Below, piece after piece: positions 16,313 to 24,446 of a DNA stretch of 64,000 nucleotides. Within the stretch, counting starts at the first letter, position 1. Each line of letters begins with the position of its first letter. The position numbers and the translations under genes are program-made. Where the stretch lies: the NCBI RefSeq assembly GCF_001899645.1, contig NZ_MKVV01000075.1, forward strand, positions 1 to 64,000, in the 5' to 3' direction. The stretch comes from Pseudonocardia sp. 73-21 (GTDB taxonomy: Bacteria > Actinomycetota > Actinomycetes > Mycobacteriales > Pseudonocardiaceae). Under the pieces are notes generated by a model. It was given only the letters and a program-made list of their open reading frames with translations, searched no databases and was not told the origin of the DNA.

Positions 16313-16906
16313 ATGAAAACCACGCGGCCCTACACGCAGAGCGCCCGCGCCGAGGCCACCGCCCGCACGCGCGCGCGGATCCTCGACGCCACCTTCGCGC
16401 TGGCGCAGGAGAAGCTCAGCCTGGAGATCGTGCTCACCGACGTGGCCGAACGCGCCGGCGTCAGCGTGCAGACGATCCTGCGGCACTTCGGCACCAGGGA
16501 CGGGCTCTTCGACGCGGCGCGCGAGCACGGCACGTCGGAGGTGGTCGAGGAGCGCGACACGCCCGTCGGTGACGCCGGTGCCGCTGTGACGGTGATCGTG
16601 GCCCACTACGAGCGCCGCGGCACGTTCGTGCTGAGCCTGCTGGCCCAGGCCCGCTTCGACGAGGACGTCGCCACCGTCGTGCGCGACGGGGTGGCGGTGC
16701 ACCGCCGCTGGGTCGCCACCACCTTCGCCCCGCAGCTCGCGACGAGCGCCGACCCGGCGGAGCTGCTCGACCTGCTCGTCGTCGCCACCGACATCGGCAC
16801 GTGGTCGCTGCTGCGCCACGGCGCCGGGCACGACCGCGACACCACGACCTCCCGGATGCACGCGCTGGTCTCCGCCCTGCTCGTCTCGCCGAAGGGACGC
16901 CTCTGA
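16313..16906 (+). CDS. TetR/AcrR-family transcriptional regulator
   Basis: A 197-residue regulator. N-terminal HTH: ARTRARILDATFALAQE, then VLTDVAERAGVSVQTILRHFGTRDGLFDAA. The C-terminal ligand domain is of unassigned type. ATG 16313 (MKTTRPYTQSARAEA) was preferred over ATG 16301 because the putative -10 box overlaps the latter. It ends with a one-base overlap on the glycosyltransferase ATG (tgatg), so both are one transcript and the regulator probably controls its own operon. Confidence 0.9.
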   Translation: MKTTRPYTQSARAEATARTRARILDATFALAQEKLSLEIVLTDVAERAGVSVQTILRHFGTRDGLFDAAREHGTSEVVEERDTPVGDAGAAVTVIVAHYERRGTFVLSLLAQARFDEDVATVVRDGVAVHRRWVATTFAPQLATSADPAELLDLLVVATDIGTWSLLRHGAGHDRDTTTSRMHALVSALLVSPKGRL

Positions 16907-18027
16907 TGGCCGACATCCTGTTCTGCACCTGGGACGGTGGCGGCAACGTCCCGCCCGCCCTGGGCATCGCGGCCGAGCTGCAGCGACGCGGCCACCACGT
17001 CCGCTTCCTCGGCTACGGCACACAGCGGGCCGCGCTCGAGAAGGCGGGATTCACCGCCGCCTCGTACACGCGCGCACGGCCGTGGGACCCGCTGCGGCCG
17101 CCGTCCGGACCGGCCGGGGCCGTGCGCGCGATGCGCCTGTTCGGCGACCCGGGGCCCGGCCGCGATGTCGCCGACGAGATCCGGTGCACCGGCCCCGACC
17201 TCGTGGTGGCCGACTGCCTGAGCGTCGCGGCCGTCCGCGCCGCGCGCCGTTCCGGGCGGCCGACCGCGGTGCTCGCCCACACCTTCACGAGCTACCTGCG
17301 GACGTGGGCCCGGGGCCCGATGGGGGCGGCGGCCGCGGTCGGGGCGGGGCGGCCGCTGCGCGAGTGGGGTCTCGCCGACCTCCTGCTCGTCGCGTCCGAC
17401 CGGCAGCTGGACCCGGGAACGCCACTACGGGGGAACGTCCGGCACACCGGGGCCGTCGTCCCCGGCGCCGCGCCGGCCGACCCCGGAGCCGCCGACCCGA
17501 CCGTGCTCGTCAGCCTCAGTACGGTCGGCTACCCGCACCTCGCGAGCACCGTGCAACGCGTCGTCGACGCGCTGGCCGAACTGCCGGTGCGGGTGGTGGT
17601 CACCACCGGGCCCGCGGTGGACCCGGGCTCGCTGCGCGCGGCGGCCAACACGGAGATCCTCCGCTACCGGCCGCACCGCGAGCTGATGCCGTCCGCGTCG
17701 TTGGTGATCAGCCACGGCGGGCACGCGACGGCCATGGCGGCGCTGGCCCACGACCTGCCGCTGCTGGTCCTGCCGCTGCACCCCCTGCTCGACCACGCGA
17801 TGGTCGGGCGCGCCGTGCAGGACGCCGGGGCCGGCCGGAGCGTGCGCAGGAGCGCCCGCCCCGGGGAGATCGCCGCCGCCGTCACCGATCTGCTGACCGA
17901 TCCCGGTTACCGCGCCGCCGCCGCGACGGTCGGGGCGAGGCTGCGCGCTCACGACGGTGCGGTCGGCGGGGCCGACGCGCTGGAGGAGCTCCTCGTTCAG
18001 GAGGGCACGGCGGTGAAGAACTCGTAG
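16906..18027 (+). CDS. GT1-family glycosyltransferase (MGT/UGT-like)
   Basis: A 373-residue GT-B fold glycosyltransferase like macrolide or flavonoid UDP-sugar transferases. The N-terminus MADILFCTWDGGGNVPPALGIAAEL is the acceptor half with the GGGNVPP loop. The C-terminal half has the donor-binding region RPHRELMPSASLVISHGGHATAMAALAHDLPLLVLPLHPLLDHAMVG, that is the HGG and P-L-H-P-L-x-D-H equivalents of the UGT motif. The acceptor is unknown; the tetR pairing suggests detoxification or xenobiotic glycosylation. Its 3' end overlaps the convergent VOC gene by 31 bases. Confidence 0.92.
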   Translation: MADILFCTWDGGGNVPPALGIAAELQRRGHHVRFLGYGTQRAALEKAGFTAASYTRARPWDPLRPPSGPAGAVRAMRLFGDPGPGRDVADEIRCTGPDLVVADCLSVAAVRAARRSGRPTAVLAHTFTSYLRTWARGPMGAAAAVGAGRPLREWGLADLLLVASDRQLDPGTPLRGNVRHTGAVVPGAAPADPGAADPTVLVSLSTVGYPHLASTVQRVVDALAELPVRVVVTTGPAVDPGSLRAAANTEILRYRPHRELMPSASLVISHGGHATAMAALAHDLPLLVLPLHPLLDHAMVGRAVQDAGAGRSVRRSARPGEIAAAVTDLLTDPGYRAAAATVGARLRAHDGAVGGADALEELLVQEGTAVKNS

Positions 18028-18362
18028 CTGTGCCCGTCGGGGTCGCGCACGTAGACCGCGCGGCCGCCGGCGAGCTCGTTGGTGCGGCGGTCCCAGCCGT
18101 TCCCGGGACCGGAGCCGAAGGGGACCTCCGGACCGAGCCGCCCGAGCAGGCGGTCGAACGTGGTGTCGTCCACGAGGAACGCGAGATGCCCGGGCGCGAC
18201 CTCCTGGCGCTCGTCGAAGTCGAGCGTGAGGTCGTCGTTGACGCGGACCGGCGTGAACGGTCCGACCGGCTCGCCGACGTCGAGGCCGAGCAGCCCCGCG
18301 AGGAAGCGAGCCGAGGCGTCCTTGTCGCGGGCCCGGACGATCGTGTGGTTCAGGACGATCAT
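17997..18362 (-). CDS. VOC-family (glyoxalase/bleomycin-resistance-like) protein
   Basis: A 121-residue single-repeat vicinal-oxygen-chelate protein: MIVLNHTIVRARDKDASARFLAGLLGLDVGE, LDFDERQEVAPGHLAFLVDD and AVYVRDPDGHSYEFFTA, with metal-ligand candidates His6, His in GHLAF and Glu in YEFF. It starts at ATG 18362 after GGGAG. It is divergent from the MarR gene, with two inverted repeats between them, so MarR probably represses it. The substrate is unknown; relatives act in drug resistance or aromatic ring cleavage. Confidence 0.92.
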   Translation of the reverse strand: MIVLNHTIVRARDKDASARFLAGLLGLDVGEPVGPFTPVRVNDDLTLDFDERQEVAPGHLAFLVDDTTFDRLLGRLGPEVPFGSGPGNGWDRRTNELAGGRAVYVRDPDGHSYEFFTAVPS

Positions 18363-18375
18363 GAGCATCTCCCTG

Positions 18376-18414
18376 TGTGTGCGATTCGCACACAATATAG
18401 GTGCGATGCGCACC
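18376..18414. promoter_or_regulatory. Divergent marR/VOC operator region with two inverted repeats
   Basis: TGTGTGCGA-T-TCGCACACA (18376-18394) is a perfect 9-bp-arm inverted repeat. GGTGCG-ATG-CGCACC (18400-18414) is a second, related one (shared GTGCG half-sites). An AT-rich AATATA between them may be a -10 box. Together they look like a double MarR-family operator controlling both directions. Confidence 0.75.
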
Positions 18415-18432
18415 GATTGCTAGGGTCACGGC

Positions 18433-18855
18433 ATGGATGGGGACGACGGCGGTCCGGCGCTGTTCCGGCTGGTCCGGTTCTGGTCGCGGCGGTGGGCGCG
18501 CGGGATCGCGGCCGGCGGTCCGTCACTGCCCCAGCACGTCCTCGTCCTGGACGCCGTCCGCGCCGGCGCCGAGGCGACGGTCGGCGACGTCGCCCACCAG
18601 CTGGGCCTGGACCATTCGGGGGCCAGCCGGATGGTGGCCGCCACCGCCGACGCCGGCTACCTGCAGCGCACCCGGGCCCGCACGGACGCGCGCCGCGCCG
18701 TCCTCTCGCTCACCCCGGCCGGCGAGGAGCTGCTCCGCTCCTCGCGGGACTGGCAGCGGAGCACCTTCGTCGAGCTCACCGCGTCCTGGAGCCAGGAGGA
18801 CCGGACGCGGTTCGCGGGCTACCTCGCACGGCTGGCGCGCGAGGTCGGGGCGTGA
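18433..18855 (+). CDS. MarR-family transcriptional regulator
   Basis: A 140-residue winged-helix regulator: helix 1 FRLVRFWSRRWARGI, recognition region ATVGDVAHQLGLDHSGASRMVAATADAGYLQR and wing TDARRAVLSLTPAGEELL. It is divergent from the VOC gene; the intergenic inverted repeats are probable binding sites. MarR proteins usually release DNA when they bind phenolic or other ligands. A GGxTCACGGC leader before ATG 18433 gives only a weak ribosome site. Confidence 0.93.
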   Translation: MDGDDGGPALFRLVRFWSRRWARGIAAGGPSLPQHVLVLDAVRAGAEATVGDVAHQLGLDHSGASRMVAATADAGYLQRTRARTDARRAVLSLTPAGEELLRSSRDWQRSTFVELTASWSQEDRTRFAGYLARLAREVGA

Positions 18856-18862
18856 CCGCGGC

Positions 18863-20098
18863 TCAGCTCATCCCGGACGCGGACAGCGGGTCGTAGCCCT
18901 CGCCGCGGAAGAGTTCCTGCATCTGACGGCGCCGGACCCCGACGTTGCTCCCCTCGATCACCGGGTAGGCGAGCGCCTCGTCGAGGTGACGCAGGAGCGG
19001 GAAGTTCCGGTCGTAGGCCGTCACCCCGACGACGTTCATGAGGTCGGTGATGACGGCGACGCCCGTCGCAGAGCCGAACACCTTCGCGTGCAACGCCCAC
19101 TCGAGCGCCGACGGGTGCTGCGACAACGCGGCGTCCAGGGCCCGCCAGGACAGCAGCCGGACGGCCTCGATGCGGCTCTTCGCGTCGGCGAGGACGTCGG
19201 AGACGGCCTGGTGGTCGATGATCGGCACGGCGCCGCCCCGCTTCTCGGCGACGGCGAACCGGTAGGCCACGTCGAACGCCTGCCGCATCGCCGCCACGGC
19301 GAACGTGCCGATCGAGGCGCCGCTGCCGACGAACGCGTTGCGGGTCAGAGCGACGCCCTGGCCCTCGGCGCCCAGCAGGTTCGCCCGCGGTACCCGGACA
19401 TCGCGCAGAGTGACCCGGGCGGTCAGGCACCCGGCGAGACCGGGGAGGTCGTAGACGTGCTCCACCTCGATGTGACCGGCGAGGTGCTCCCGCTCGGCGA
19501 CGACCAGCGAGACCCCGCCGGGCGTGCGGCAGACGATCGTCATGACGTCGGGACCGTCGCCGTCCCAGCCGGGCAGGTGCGACGCCCACGCCTTTCGCCC
19601 GTTGATCACCCAGTGGTCGCCGTCGGGGACGGCGGTGGTCCGGGTGCCCTCCGCCGGGGCGGGCGCGTCGAAGTTCGCGCTGCCGCCGGGTTCGGAGTAG
19701 GCCATGGCCGCGACGGGCGCGCCGTGGTCGGCGAGGAACGGGGCGACGAAGCGGGCGATCTGCTCGGGCGTCCCCACCTCGTAGACCGGGGCGAGCGCGA
19801 TCAGCGGGCCGGCCATCGAGATCACGAAGTCGGGGCTGTGCGCGGCCCACTCCTCGATCAGGATCGCCGCGTCGACCCCGCTGGAGGCGGCCCCGCCGAA
19901 CGGCACGGGGATGAAGCCCTTCAGGAAGCCCGCCTCCACGGCCTTCTCGAACACCGGCCGCGCGAGGCCGGCCCGCCGCAGGGGATCGGGCTCGGCGCGC
20001 ACGGCGTCGGCGAGACCGCGCAGGTTCGCCTCGGCGAACCGGCGGGCGCCGTGCTTGAGCTGCTCCTGCTCGGGCGAGAGGGAGAACGACACGGACAC
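18863..20098 (-). CDS. Acyl-CoA dehydrogenase family protein
   Basis: A 411-residue flavoprotein of the acyl-CoA dehydrogenase superfamily: N-terminal helical domain (FSLSPEQEQLKHGARRFAE), beta domain with AMAYSEPGGSANF (FAD/substrate loop) and WVINGRKAWASH, and C-terminal helices with VALTRNAFVGSGASIGTFAVAAMRQAFDVAY and LMNVVGVTAYDRNFPL. The usual catalytic Glu position (near the ARG/YEGT motif) is not obvious; the protein ends PLSASGMS. GTG 20098 with GAGGAG before it is the start. It lies 37 bases after the AraC-type regulator on the same strand, so it is probably its target. Confidence 0.9.
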   Translation of the reverse strand: MSVSFSLSPEQEQLKHGARRFAEANLRGLADAVRAEPDPLRRAGLARPVFEKAVEAGFLKGFIPVPFGGAASSGVDAAILIEEWAAHSPDFVISMAGPLIALAPVYEVGTPEQIARFVAPFLADHGAPVAAMAYSEPGGSANFDAPAPAEGTRTTAVPDGDHWVINGRKAWASHLPGWDGDGPDVMTIVCRTPGGVSLVVAEREHLAGHIEVEHVYDLPGLAGCLTARVTLRDVRVPRANLLGAEGQGVALTRNAFVGSGASIGTFAVAAMRQAFDVAYRFAVAEKRGGAVPIIDHQAVSDVLADAKSRIEAVRLLSWRALDAALSQHPSALEWALHAKVFGSATGVAVITDLMNVVGVTAYDRNFPLLRHLDEALAYPVIEGSNVGVRRRQMQELFRGEGYDPLSASGMS

Positions 20099-20135
20099 GG
20101 GGACTCCTCGGCTCGGGACGTCCAGCGTCCCGGGC

Positions 20136-21158
20136 TCAGCCCGCGGTGTCTTGTCCCTCCGCGCGCGACGGCTGTGCAGTTCGTGCGGCCGTTCGTGCGC
20201 CCCGCACATCGCTCGGCGTGCAGCCGAACTCGCGCCGGAACGCCCGGCTGAACGACGCCGCGTCGGCGAAGCCCGCCGAGGCCGCGACGTCGGTGATCGT
20301 CCTGGTCGTCGCCGGATCGGCGAGCACCGTCCGGCACCGCTCCAGCCGCATCCTCCGGACGGTGGCGGCGAAGGTGTGCTCGTGGCCGGCGAACGCGGCG
20401 TGCAGGGTGCGCGGGGAGATCCCGAACCGGCGGCACACGCTCGACACCGACAACGAGGGGTCCCCGAGCCGACCGCGGACGTGCCGCAGGATCTCCGCGC
20501 GCAGCAGCGCACGGGGCTGCTCGCCGAACGCCGGACCCCCGGCCGTCGCGGCCACCACCGCCGACGCGAACGCCTGCTCCAGCTCCTGCGCCGCGGCCGA
20601 GCCGGCCGGCAGGTCGACCGTCCACAGGGCGCTCATCAGCGACCCCACCACGCCCCCGGCGCCCCACGTCGCGTCGAACGTCTCGCCGAGCGGAGGCCGC
20701 CCGCCGCCCAGACGGGCCGTCAGCAGGTCGCGGGGCAGCCGGAACGACACCATCCGCCACGGCTCGTCGAAGTCGAACCAGTAGGGCTCGGTGGTGTCGA
20801 CGAGGGTGAACCGGCCCGGGCCCACCACGGACTCGGTGCGGCCCTGCCGGGCGCGGCAGCGTCCGGCGAGCTGCAGGTTGACGAAGAAGTAGGCGCCGTC
20901 GGTGCGGGCCACCTCGCGCGGTCCGTGGGCCGTCTCCTGGGGCTGCGAGTCGATGCGGGCGCGCACCAGGTCGTGCAGCGGGCGGGTCTCGACGCGGGCG
21001 GCGAACCCCGGGCCCGCCTCCGCCCGGCGGGGCGTCAGGGGGACGAACGCCTGGCAGATCACCTCGTGCCAGTAGCCGAACTGCTCCCGCTCCGGGCGGG
21101 CGGCGACATCCCAGACCGCCATCGGGGGATTCTCCGGCCCCACGTCGACACCGGTCAA
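20136..21158 (-). CDS. AraC-family transcriptional regulator
   Basis: A 340-residue regulator with an AraC_binding_2-type N-terminal domain (WHEVICQAFVPL, YFFVNLQLAGRCRARQGR, VGPGRFTLVDTTEPYW) and two C-terminal HTH motifs (LSVSSVCRRFGISPRTLHAAFAG and TITDVAASAGFADAASFSRAFRREFGCTPSDVR). This architecture is common among regulators of aromatic or fatty-acid degradation. It is followed on the same strand by the acyl-CoA dehydrogenase. Confidence 0.93.
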   Translation of the reverse strand: MTGVDVGPENPPMAVWDVAARPEREQFGYWHEVICQAFVPLTPRRAEAGPGFAARVETRPLHDLVRARIDSQPQETAHGPREVARTDGAYFFVNLQLAGRCRARQGRTESVVGPGRFTLVDTTEPYWFDFDEPWRMVSFRLPRDLLTARLGGGRPPLGETFDATWGAGGVVGSLMSALWTVDLPAGSAAAQELEQAFASAVVAATAGGPAFGEQPRALLRAEILRHVRGRLGDPSLSVSSVCRRFGISPRTLHAAFAGHEHTFAATVRRMRLERCRTVLADPATTRTITDVAASAGFADAASFSRAFRREFGCTPSDVRGARTAARTAQPSRAEGQDTAG

Positions 21159-21304
21159 GCTCCTCCGCGGACGGGGAGGTAGCCCCGGAGGTCAGCTACA
21201 CCACACCCGGCCAGGTCGGCCGAGGCGCCCCGGCATGCCTAAACTCCCCGGTAACCACGCGCCGGAGCACGGGGCTCCCGGGCGCACCCATGAGGAGGCC
21301 GACC

Positions 21305-23068
21305 GTGCCGCGCCTGACCAAGGTTCTCATCGCGAACCGCGGAGAGATCGCCGTCCGCGTCATCCGCGCCTGCCGGGACGCGGGTCTGACCAGCGTCGCC
21401 GTCTACGCCGACCCCGACCGCGACGCGCCCTTCGTCCGCCTCGCCGACGAGGCGTTCGCGCTCGGCGGCTCCACCGCGGCCGAGTCCTACCTGGACATCC
21501 CGAAGCTGATCGACGCCGCCAGGCAGGCCGGGGCCGACGGCATCCACCCCGGTTACGGCTTCCTGAGCGAGAACGCCGACTTCGCGCAGGCCGTGATCGA
21601 CGCGGACATCACCTGGATCGGGCCGTCGCCGCAGTCGATCCGCGACCTCGGTGACAAGGTCACCGCCCGCCACATCGCCACCCGCGCGGGCGCGCCGCTG
21701 GTGCCCGGCACGAACGACCCGGTCTCCGGCCCCGACGAGGTCATCGCGTTCGCCGAGGAGCACGGCCTGCCCGTCGCCATCAAGGCGGCCTTCGGTGGCG
21801 GCGGCCGCGGCATGAAGGTCGTGCGGGAGAAGAAGGAGATCACGGAGGCCTACGAGTCGGCCGTCCGCGAGGCCACCGCCGCGTTCGGTCGCGGCGAGTG
21901 CTTCGTCGAGCGCTACCTCGACAAGCCCCGCCACGTCGAGACGCAGGTGCTGGCCGACCAGCACGGCAACGCCATCGTCGTCGGCACCCGCGACTGCTCG
22001 CTGCAGCGGCGCTTCCAGAAGCTCGTGGAGGAGGCGCCCGCGCCGTTCCTCACCGAGGAGCAGACGAAGACCCTCTACGACGCGTCGAAGGCGATCGTGA
22101 AGGAGGCCGGCTACTACGGCGCCGGCACCGTCGAGTTCCTCGTCGGTCAGGACGGGCTGATCACCTTCCTCGAGGTGAACACGCGCCTGCAGGTGGAGCA
22201 CCCCGTCTCGGAGGAGACCAGTGGGCTCGACCTCGTGCGCGAGCAGTTCCGCATCGCCGAGGGCCTCGAGCTCAACGTGCTCGAGGACCCCGCCCCGCGC
22301 GGGCACTCCATCGAGTTCCGCATCAACGGCGAGGACGCCGGTCGCGGCTTCCTGCCCGCCCCCGGCACGGTCTCGGCGATCAGCTTCCCGGCCGGCCCGG
22401 GCGTGCGCGTCGACGGCGGTGTGGAGACCGGCTCGGTGATCGGCGGGCAGTTCGACTCGCTGCTGGCCAAGCTGATCGTCACCGGCTCGGACCGCGCGCA
22501 GGCACTGGAGCGCTCGCGCCGCGCGCTGGCGGAGTTCCAGGTCGAGGGCATGGCCACGGTGCTGCCGTTCCACCGGGCCGTGGTCGCCGACCCCGCGTAC
22601 GCGAGCGACGAGTTCACCGTCCACACCCGCTGGATCGAGACCGAGTGGGACAACCAGGTGCCGCCGTTCGAGGGCGCCTCGGACGCCGACGAGGAGACCG
22701 CCGAGCGGCAGACCGTCGTCGTCGAGGTCGGGGGACGGCGACTCGAGGTGTCGCTGCCCGGCAACCTCGCGCTGGGCGGGGGCGGCGGTGCCACGGCGGC
22801 GAAGGCTCCCCCGCGCAAGCGCGGCGGCGGCAAGGGCGGCGCCAAGGTCTCCGGTGACGCGGTCACCGCGCCGATGCAGGGCACGATCATCAAGGTGGCC
22901 GTGGCCGACGGCGACACCGTCTCCGCGGGCGACCTGGTCGTCGTGCTGGAGGCGATGAAGATGGAGAACCCCGTCACCGCCCACAAGGACGGCACGATCA
23001 CCGGCCTGTCCGCCGAGACCGGCAGCTCGATCTCCCAGGGCACGGTCATCTGCGAGATCAAGGAGTAG
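21305..23068 (+). CDS. accA3: Acyl-CoA carboxylase alpha subunit (biotin carboxylase + BCCP)
   Basis: A 587-residue fused biotin carboxylase and biotin carboxyl carrier protein, like mycobacterial AccA3. ATP-grasp biotin carboxylase: KVLIANRGEIAVRVIRACRD, HPGYGFLSENADFA, AAFGGGGRGMKVV, FIERYLDKPRHVETQ, EVNTRLQVEHPVSEE and RINGEDAGRGF. A Gly/Lys/Ala linker follows (GGGGGATAAKAPPRKRGGG), then BCCP with the biotinyl Lys in VLEAMKMENPV. GTG 21305 is the start, six bases after AGGAGG; an upstream ATG would include the ribosome site in the coding region. It serves several beta subunits and is the substrate of BirA. Confidence 0.97.
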   Translation: MPRLTKVLIANRGEIAVRVIRACRDAGLTSVAVYADPDRDAPFVRLADEAFALGGSTAAESYLDIPKLIDAARQAGADGIHPGYGFLSENADFAQAVIDADITWIGPSPQSIRDLGDKVTARHIATRAGAPLVPGTNDPVSGPDEVIAFAEEHGLPVAIKAAFGGGGRGMKVVREKKEITEAYESAVREATAAFGRGECFVERYLDKPRHVETQVLADQHGNAIVVGTRDCSLQRRFQKLVEEAPAPFLTEEQTKTLYDASKAIVKEAGYYGAGTVEFLVGQDGLITFLEVNTRLQVEHPVSEETSGLDLVREQFRIAEGLELNVLEDPAPRGHSIEFRINGEDAGRGFLPAPGTVSAISFPAGPGVRVDGGVETGSVIGGQFDSLLAKLIVTGSDRAQALERSRRALAEFQVEGMATVLPFHRAVVADPAYASDEFTVHTRWIETEWDNQVPPFEGASDADEETAERQTVVVEVGGRRLEVSLPGNLALGGGGGATAAKAPPRKRGGGKGGAKVSGDAVTAPMQGTIIKVAVADGDTVSAGDLVVVLEAMKMENPVTAHKDGTITGLSAETGSSISQGTVICEIKE

Positions 23069-23083
23069 GCGACTGCCGTCGCC

Positions 23084-23125
23084 CGTGCGCGGATAACGGT
23101 GTTCCGGCACTGATATCCGCGCACG
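23084..23125. repeat. 42-nt palindromic repeat, copy 2
   Basis: CGTGCGCGGATAACGGTG ... CACTGATATCCGCGCACG, 15 bases after the accA3 stop and 10 bases before the GNAT ATG. Same length and near-identical arms as copy 4. Confidence 0.93.
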
Positions 23126-23135
23126 ACCCCCGACC

Positions 23136-23705
23136 ATGGACCCAGTCGAGATCAACGCGGGCGCCTGGTACCTGCGCGCCCTCCGGGCCGACGAGCGGAT
23201 CGACGACCGGCACGCGGTCGTCGCCTCGTGCGCCGACCCGCACATCCGCCGCTGGCGCCACCGGCCCGCCCCCGACCTCATCGAGGCCGACGCCTACATC
23301 CGGCGCCGCGCCCGCGACTGGTCCCGCGACGAGCGCTACACGTGGGCGGTCTGCGAACCGACCACCGGGGAGATGCTCGGCGAGGTCTCGCTCGACGCCG
23401 TCGACCTCGCGATGGGCACCGCCGAGGCCGCCTGCTGGGCCCTGCCCGCGGCGCGCGGTCGCGGCATGATCACCACCGCGCTCGGGGCCGTGCTGCGGTT
23501 CGGCTTCGGCGGGCTGGGGCTGCAGCGCGTCAGCTACCTGTGGGGTGTCGGCAACGACGCGTCGGGCCGGGTCGCGGAGAAGTGCGGGTTCACCGTGGAG
23601 GGCCGGATGCGCTCGGCGTGGGTCGACGGCGAGCGCCGGGTCGACATCATGGTCGCGGGCCGGTTGGCGACGGATGAGTTGACTCCTGACTACACAGCGA
23701 CTTAA
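23136..23705 (+). CDS. GNAT-family N-acetyltransferase (RimJ/RimL-like)
   Basis: A 189-residue acetyltransferase: LRALRADERIDDRHAVVASCADPHI at the N-terminus, YTWAVCEPTTGEMLGEVSLDAV, the acetyl-CoA loop ALPAARGRGMITTALGAVL (Q/RxxGxG/A) and VGNDASGRVAEKCGFTVEGRMR. RimJ/RimL-type enzymes acetylate protein N-termini or small amines; the substrate cannot be read from sequence. It sits ten bases after a 42-nt palindrome and runs to a codon-poor 3' end (TPDYTAT). Confidence 0.9.
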   Translation: MDPVEINAGAWYLRALRADERIDDRHAVVASCADPHIRRWRHRPAPDLIEADAYIRRRARDWSRDERYTWAVCEPTTGEMLGEVSLDAVDLAMGTAEAACWALPAARGRGMITTALGAVLRFGFGGLGLQRVSYLWGVGNDASGRVAEKCGFTVEGRMRSAWVDGERRVDIMVAGRLATDELTPDYTAT

Positions 23706-23879
23706 CGTCCTCGGGCCAGGTTCTTCCACAGCAACCCGCACCGTGCTGGACAAGTGCATAGCGGAACAGCAGTGATGCCACCCGTGTGACCACCCACGGG
23801 GCCCGGTTCCTCCGTCCACCACGCTGGCTCAGCCGCGCCGTGGACACGCCCCCATCCACATCGGCGACCAGGATCCGTC

Positions 23880-24347
23880 ATGCCCCCCGACACCAGCTTC
23901 GTGACCACCCACGTCCACACCGACGGGCCGATCCCCGGCCCCCACTCCCTGCTCACCGTCACCGCCGTCGCCCACACGACGGACGGCGACCCGATCGGCT
24001 CGTTCACCACCAACGTGCGTGAACTCCCCGGCGCCACCCTCCATCCCGCGTCCCTCCAGCTCTGGAGGCGACGGGCCGAGGACTGGCTCTGCACCCGCCG
24101 GGCGAGCCTCCCACCTGCCACCGCGATGTCCGCCCTGACCCGATGGATCGACGATCTGCCGGGCGGGACGGTGTTCGTCACCGACACGGTGGAACCCGAC
24201 TACCTGTTCCTGTACTGGTACCTCCAACGCTTCACCGGGCGGTGGCCGTTCGACACGACCACCGCCGAGTCGGGTCTGTACGACCGGCTCACCCCCACAC
24301 CCCAGTGCCCGCTGACCGGTTGCCGGTCGCTGGCCCGGGCGAGCTGA
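23880..24347 (+). CDS. Degenerate DnaQ-like 3'-5' exonuclease family protein
   Basis: A 155-residue protein aligning by eye to an actinomycete RNase T/DnaQ-like exonuclease family (typical start: strand-Asp-x-Glu-TDGPxPGxHSML, then ...VYWYLxRFxG..F..ALDIK). Here the first catalytic motif reads TTHVHTDGPIPGPHSLL, so the two acidic residues are replaced by Thr and His. The third region EPDYLFLYWYLQRFTG keeps its Asp, but the following ALDIK part is replaced and the protein stops early (family ~180-195 residues). It is probably inactive or decaying. Good codon use and an intact frame argue against a fresh pseudogene. The 174 bases upstream show no gene. Confidence 0.6.
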   Translation: MPPDTSFVTTHVHTDGPIPGPHSLLTVTAVAHTTDGDPIGSFTTNVRELPGATLHPASLQLWRRRAEDWLCTRRASLPPATAMSALTRWIDDLPGGTVFVTDTVEPDYLFLYWYLQRFTGRWPFDTTTAESGLYDRLTPTPQCPLTGCRSLARAS

Positions 24348-24349
24348 CC

Positions 24350-24385
24350 CGAACGGCCGGTGTGCTGCAGCGCACCGGCCGTTCG
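24350..24385 (+). terminator. Hairpin terminator after the exonuclease-like gene
   Basis: CGAACGGCCGGTG, an eight- to ten-base loop and CACCGGCCGTTCG form a perfect 13-bp stem three bases after the stop codon. No U-tract follows, as is usual in high-GC actinomycetes. Confidence 0.75.
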
Positions 24386-24446
24386 CACGTGCGAACCGTT
24401 CTCCCGTTCGCCGGATTTCCCGCTGGGCCGGGCCTACCGTCGGGCC

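Noticed and set aside
24266..24280. CGAGTCGGGTCTG match inside the exonuclease-like gene as a 22-nt repeat
   Set aside because: Single short match with no neighbour at 22 bases; probably chance.
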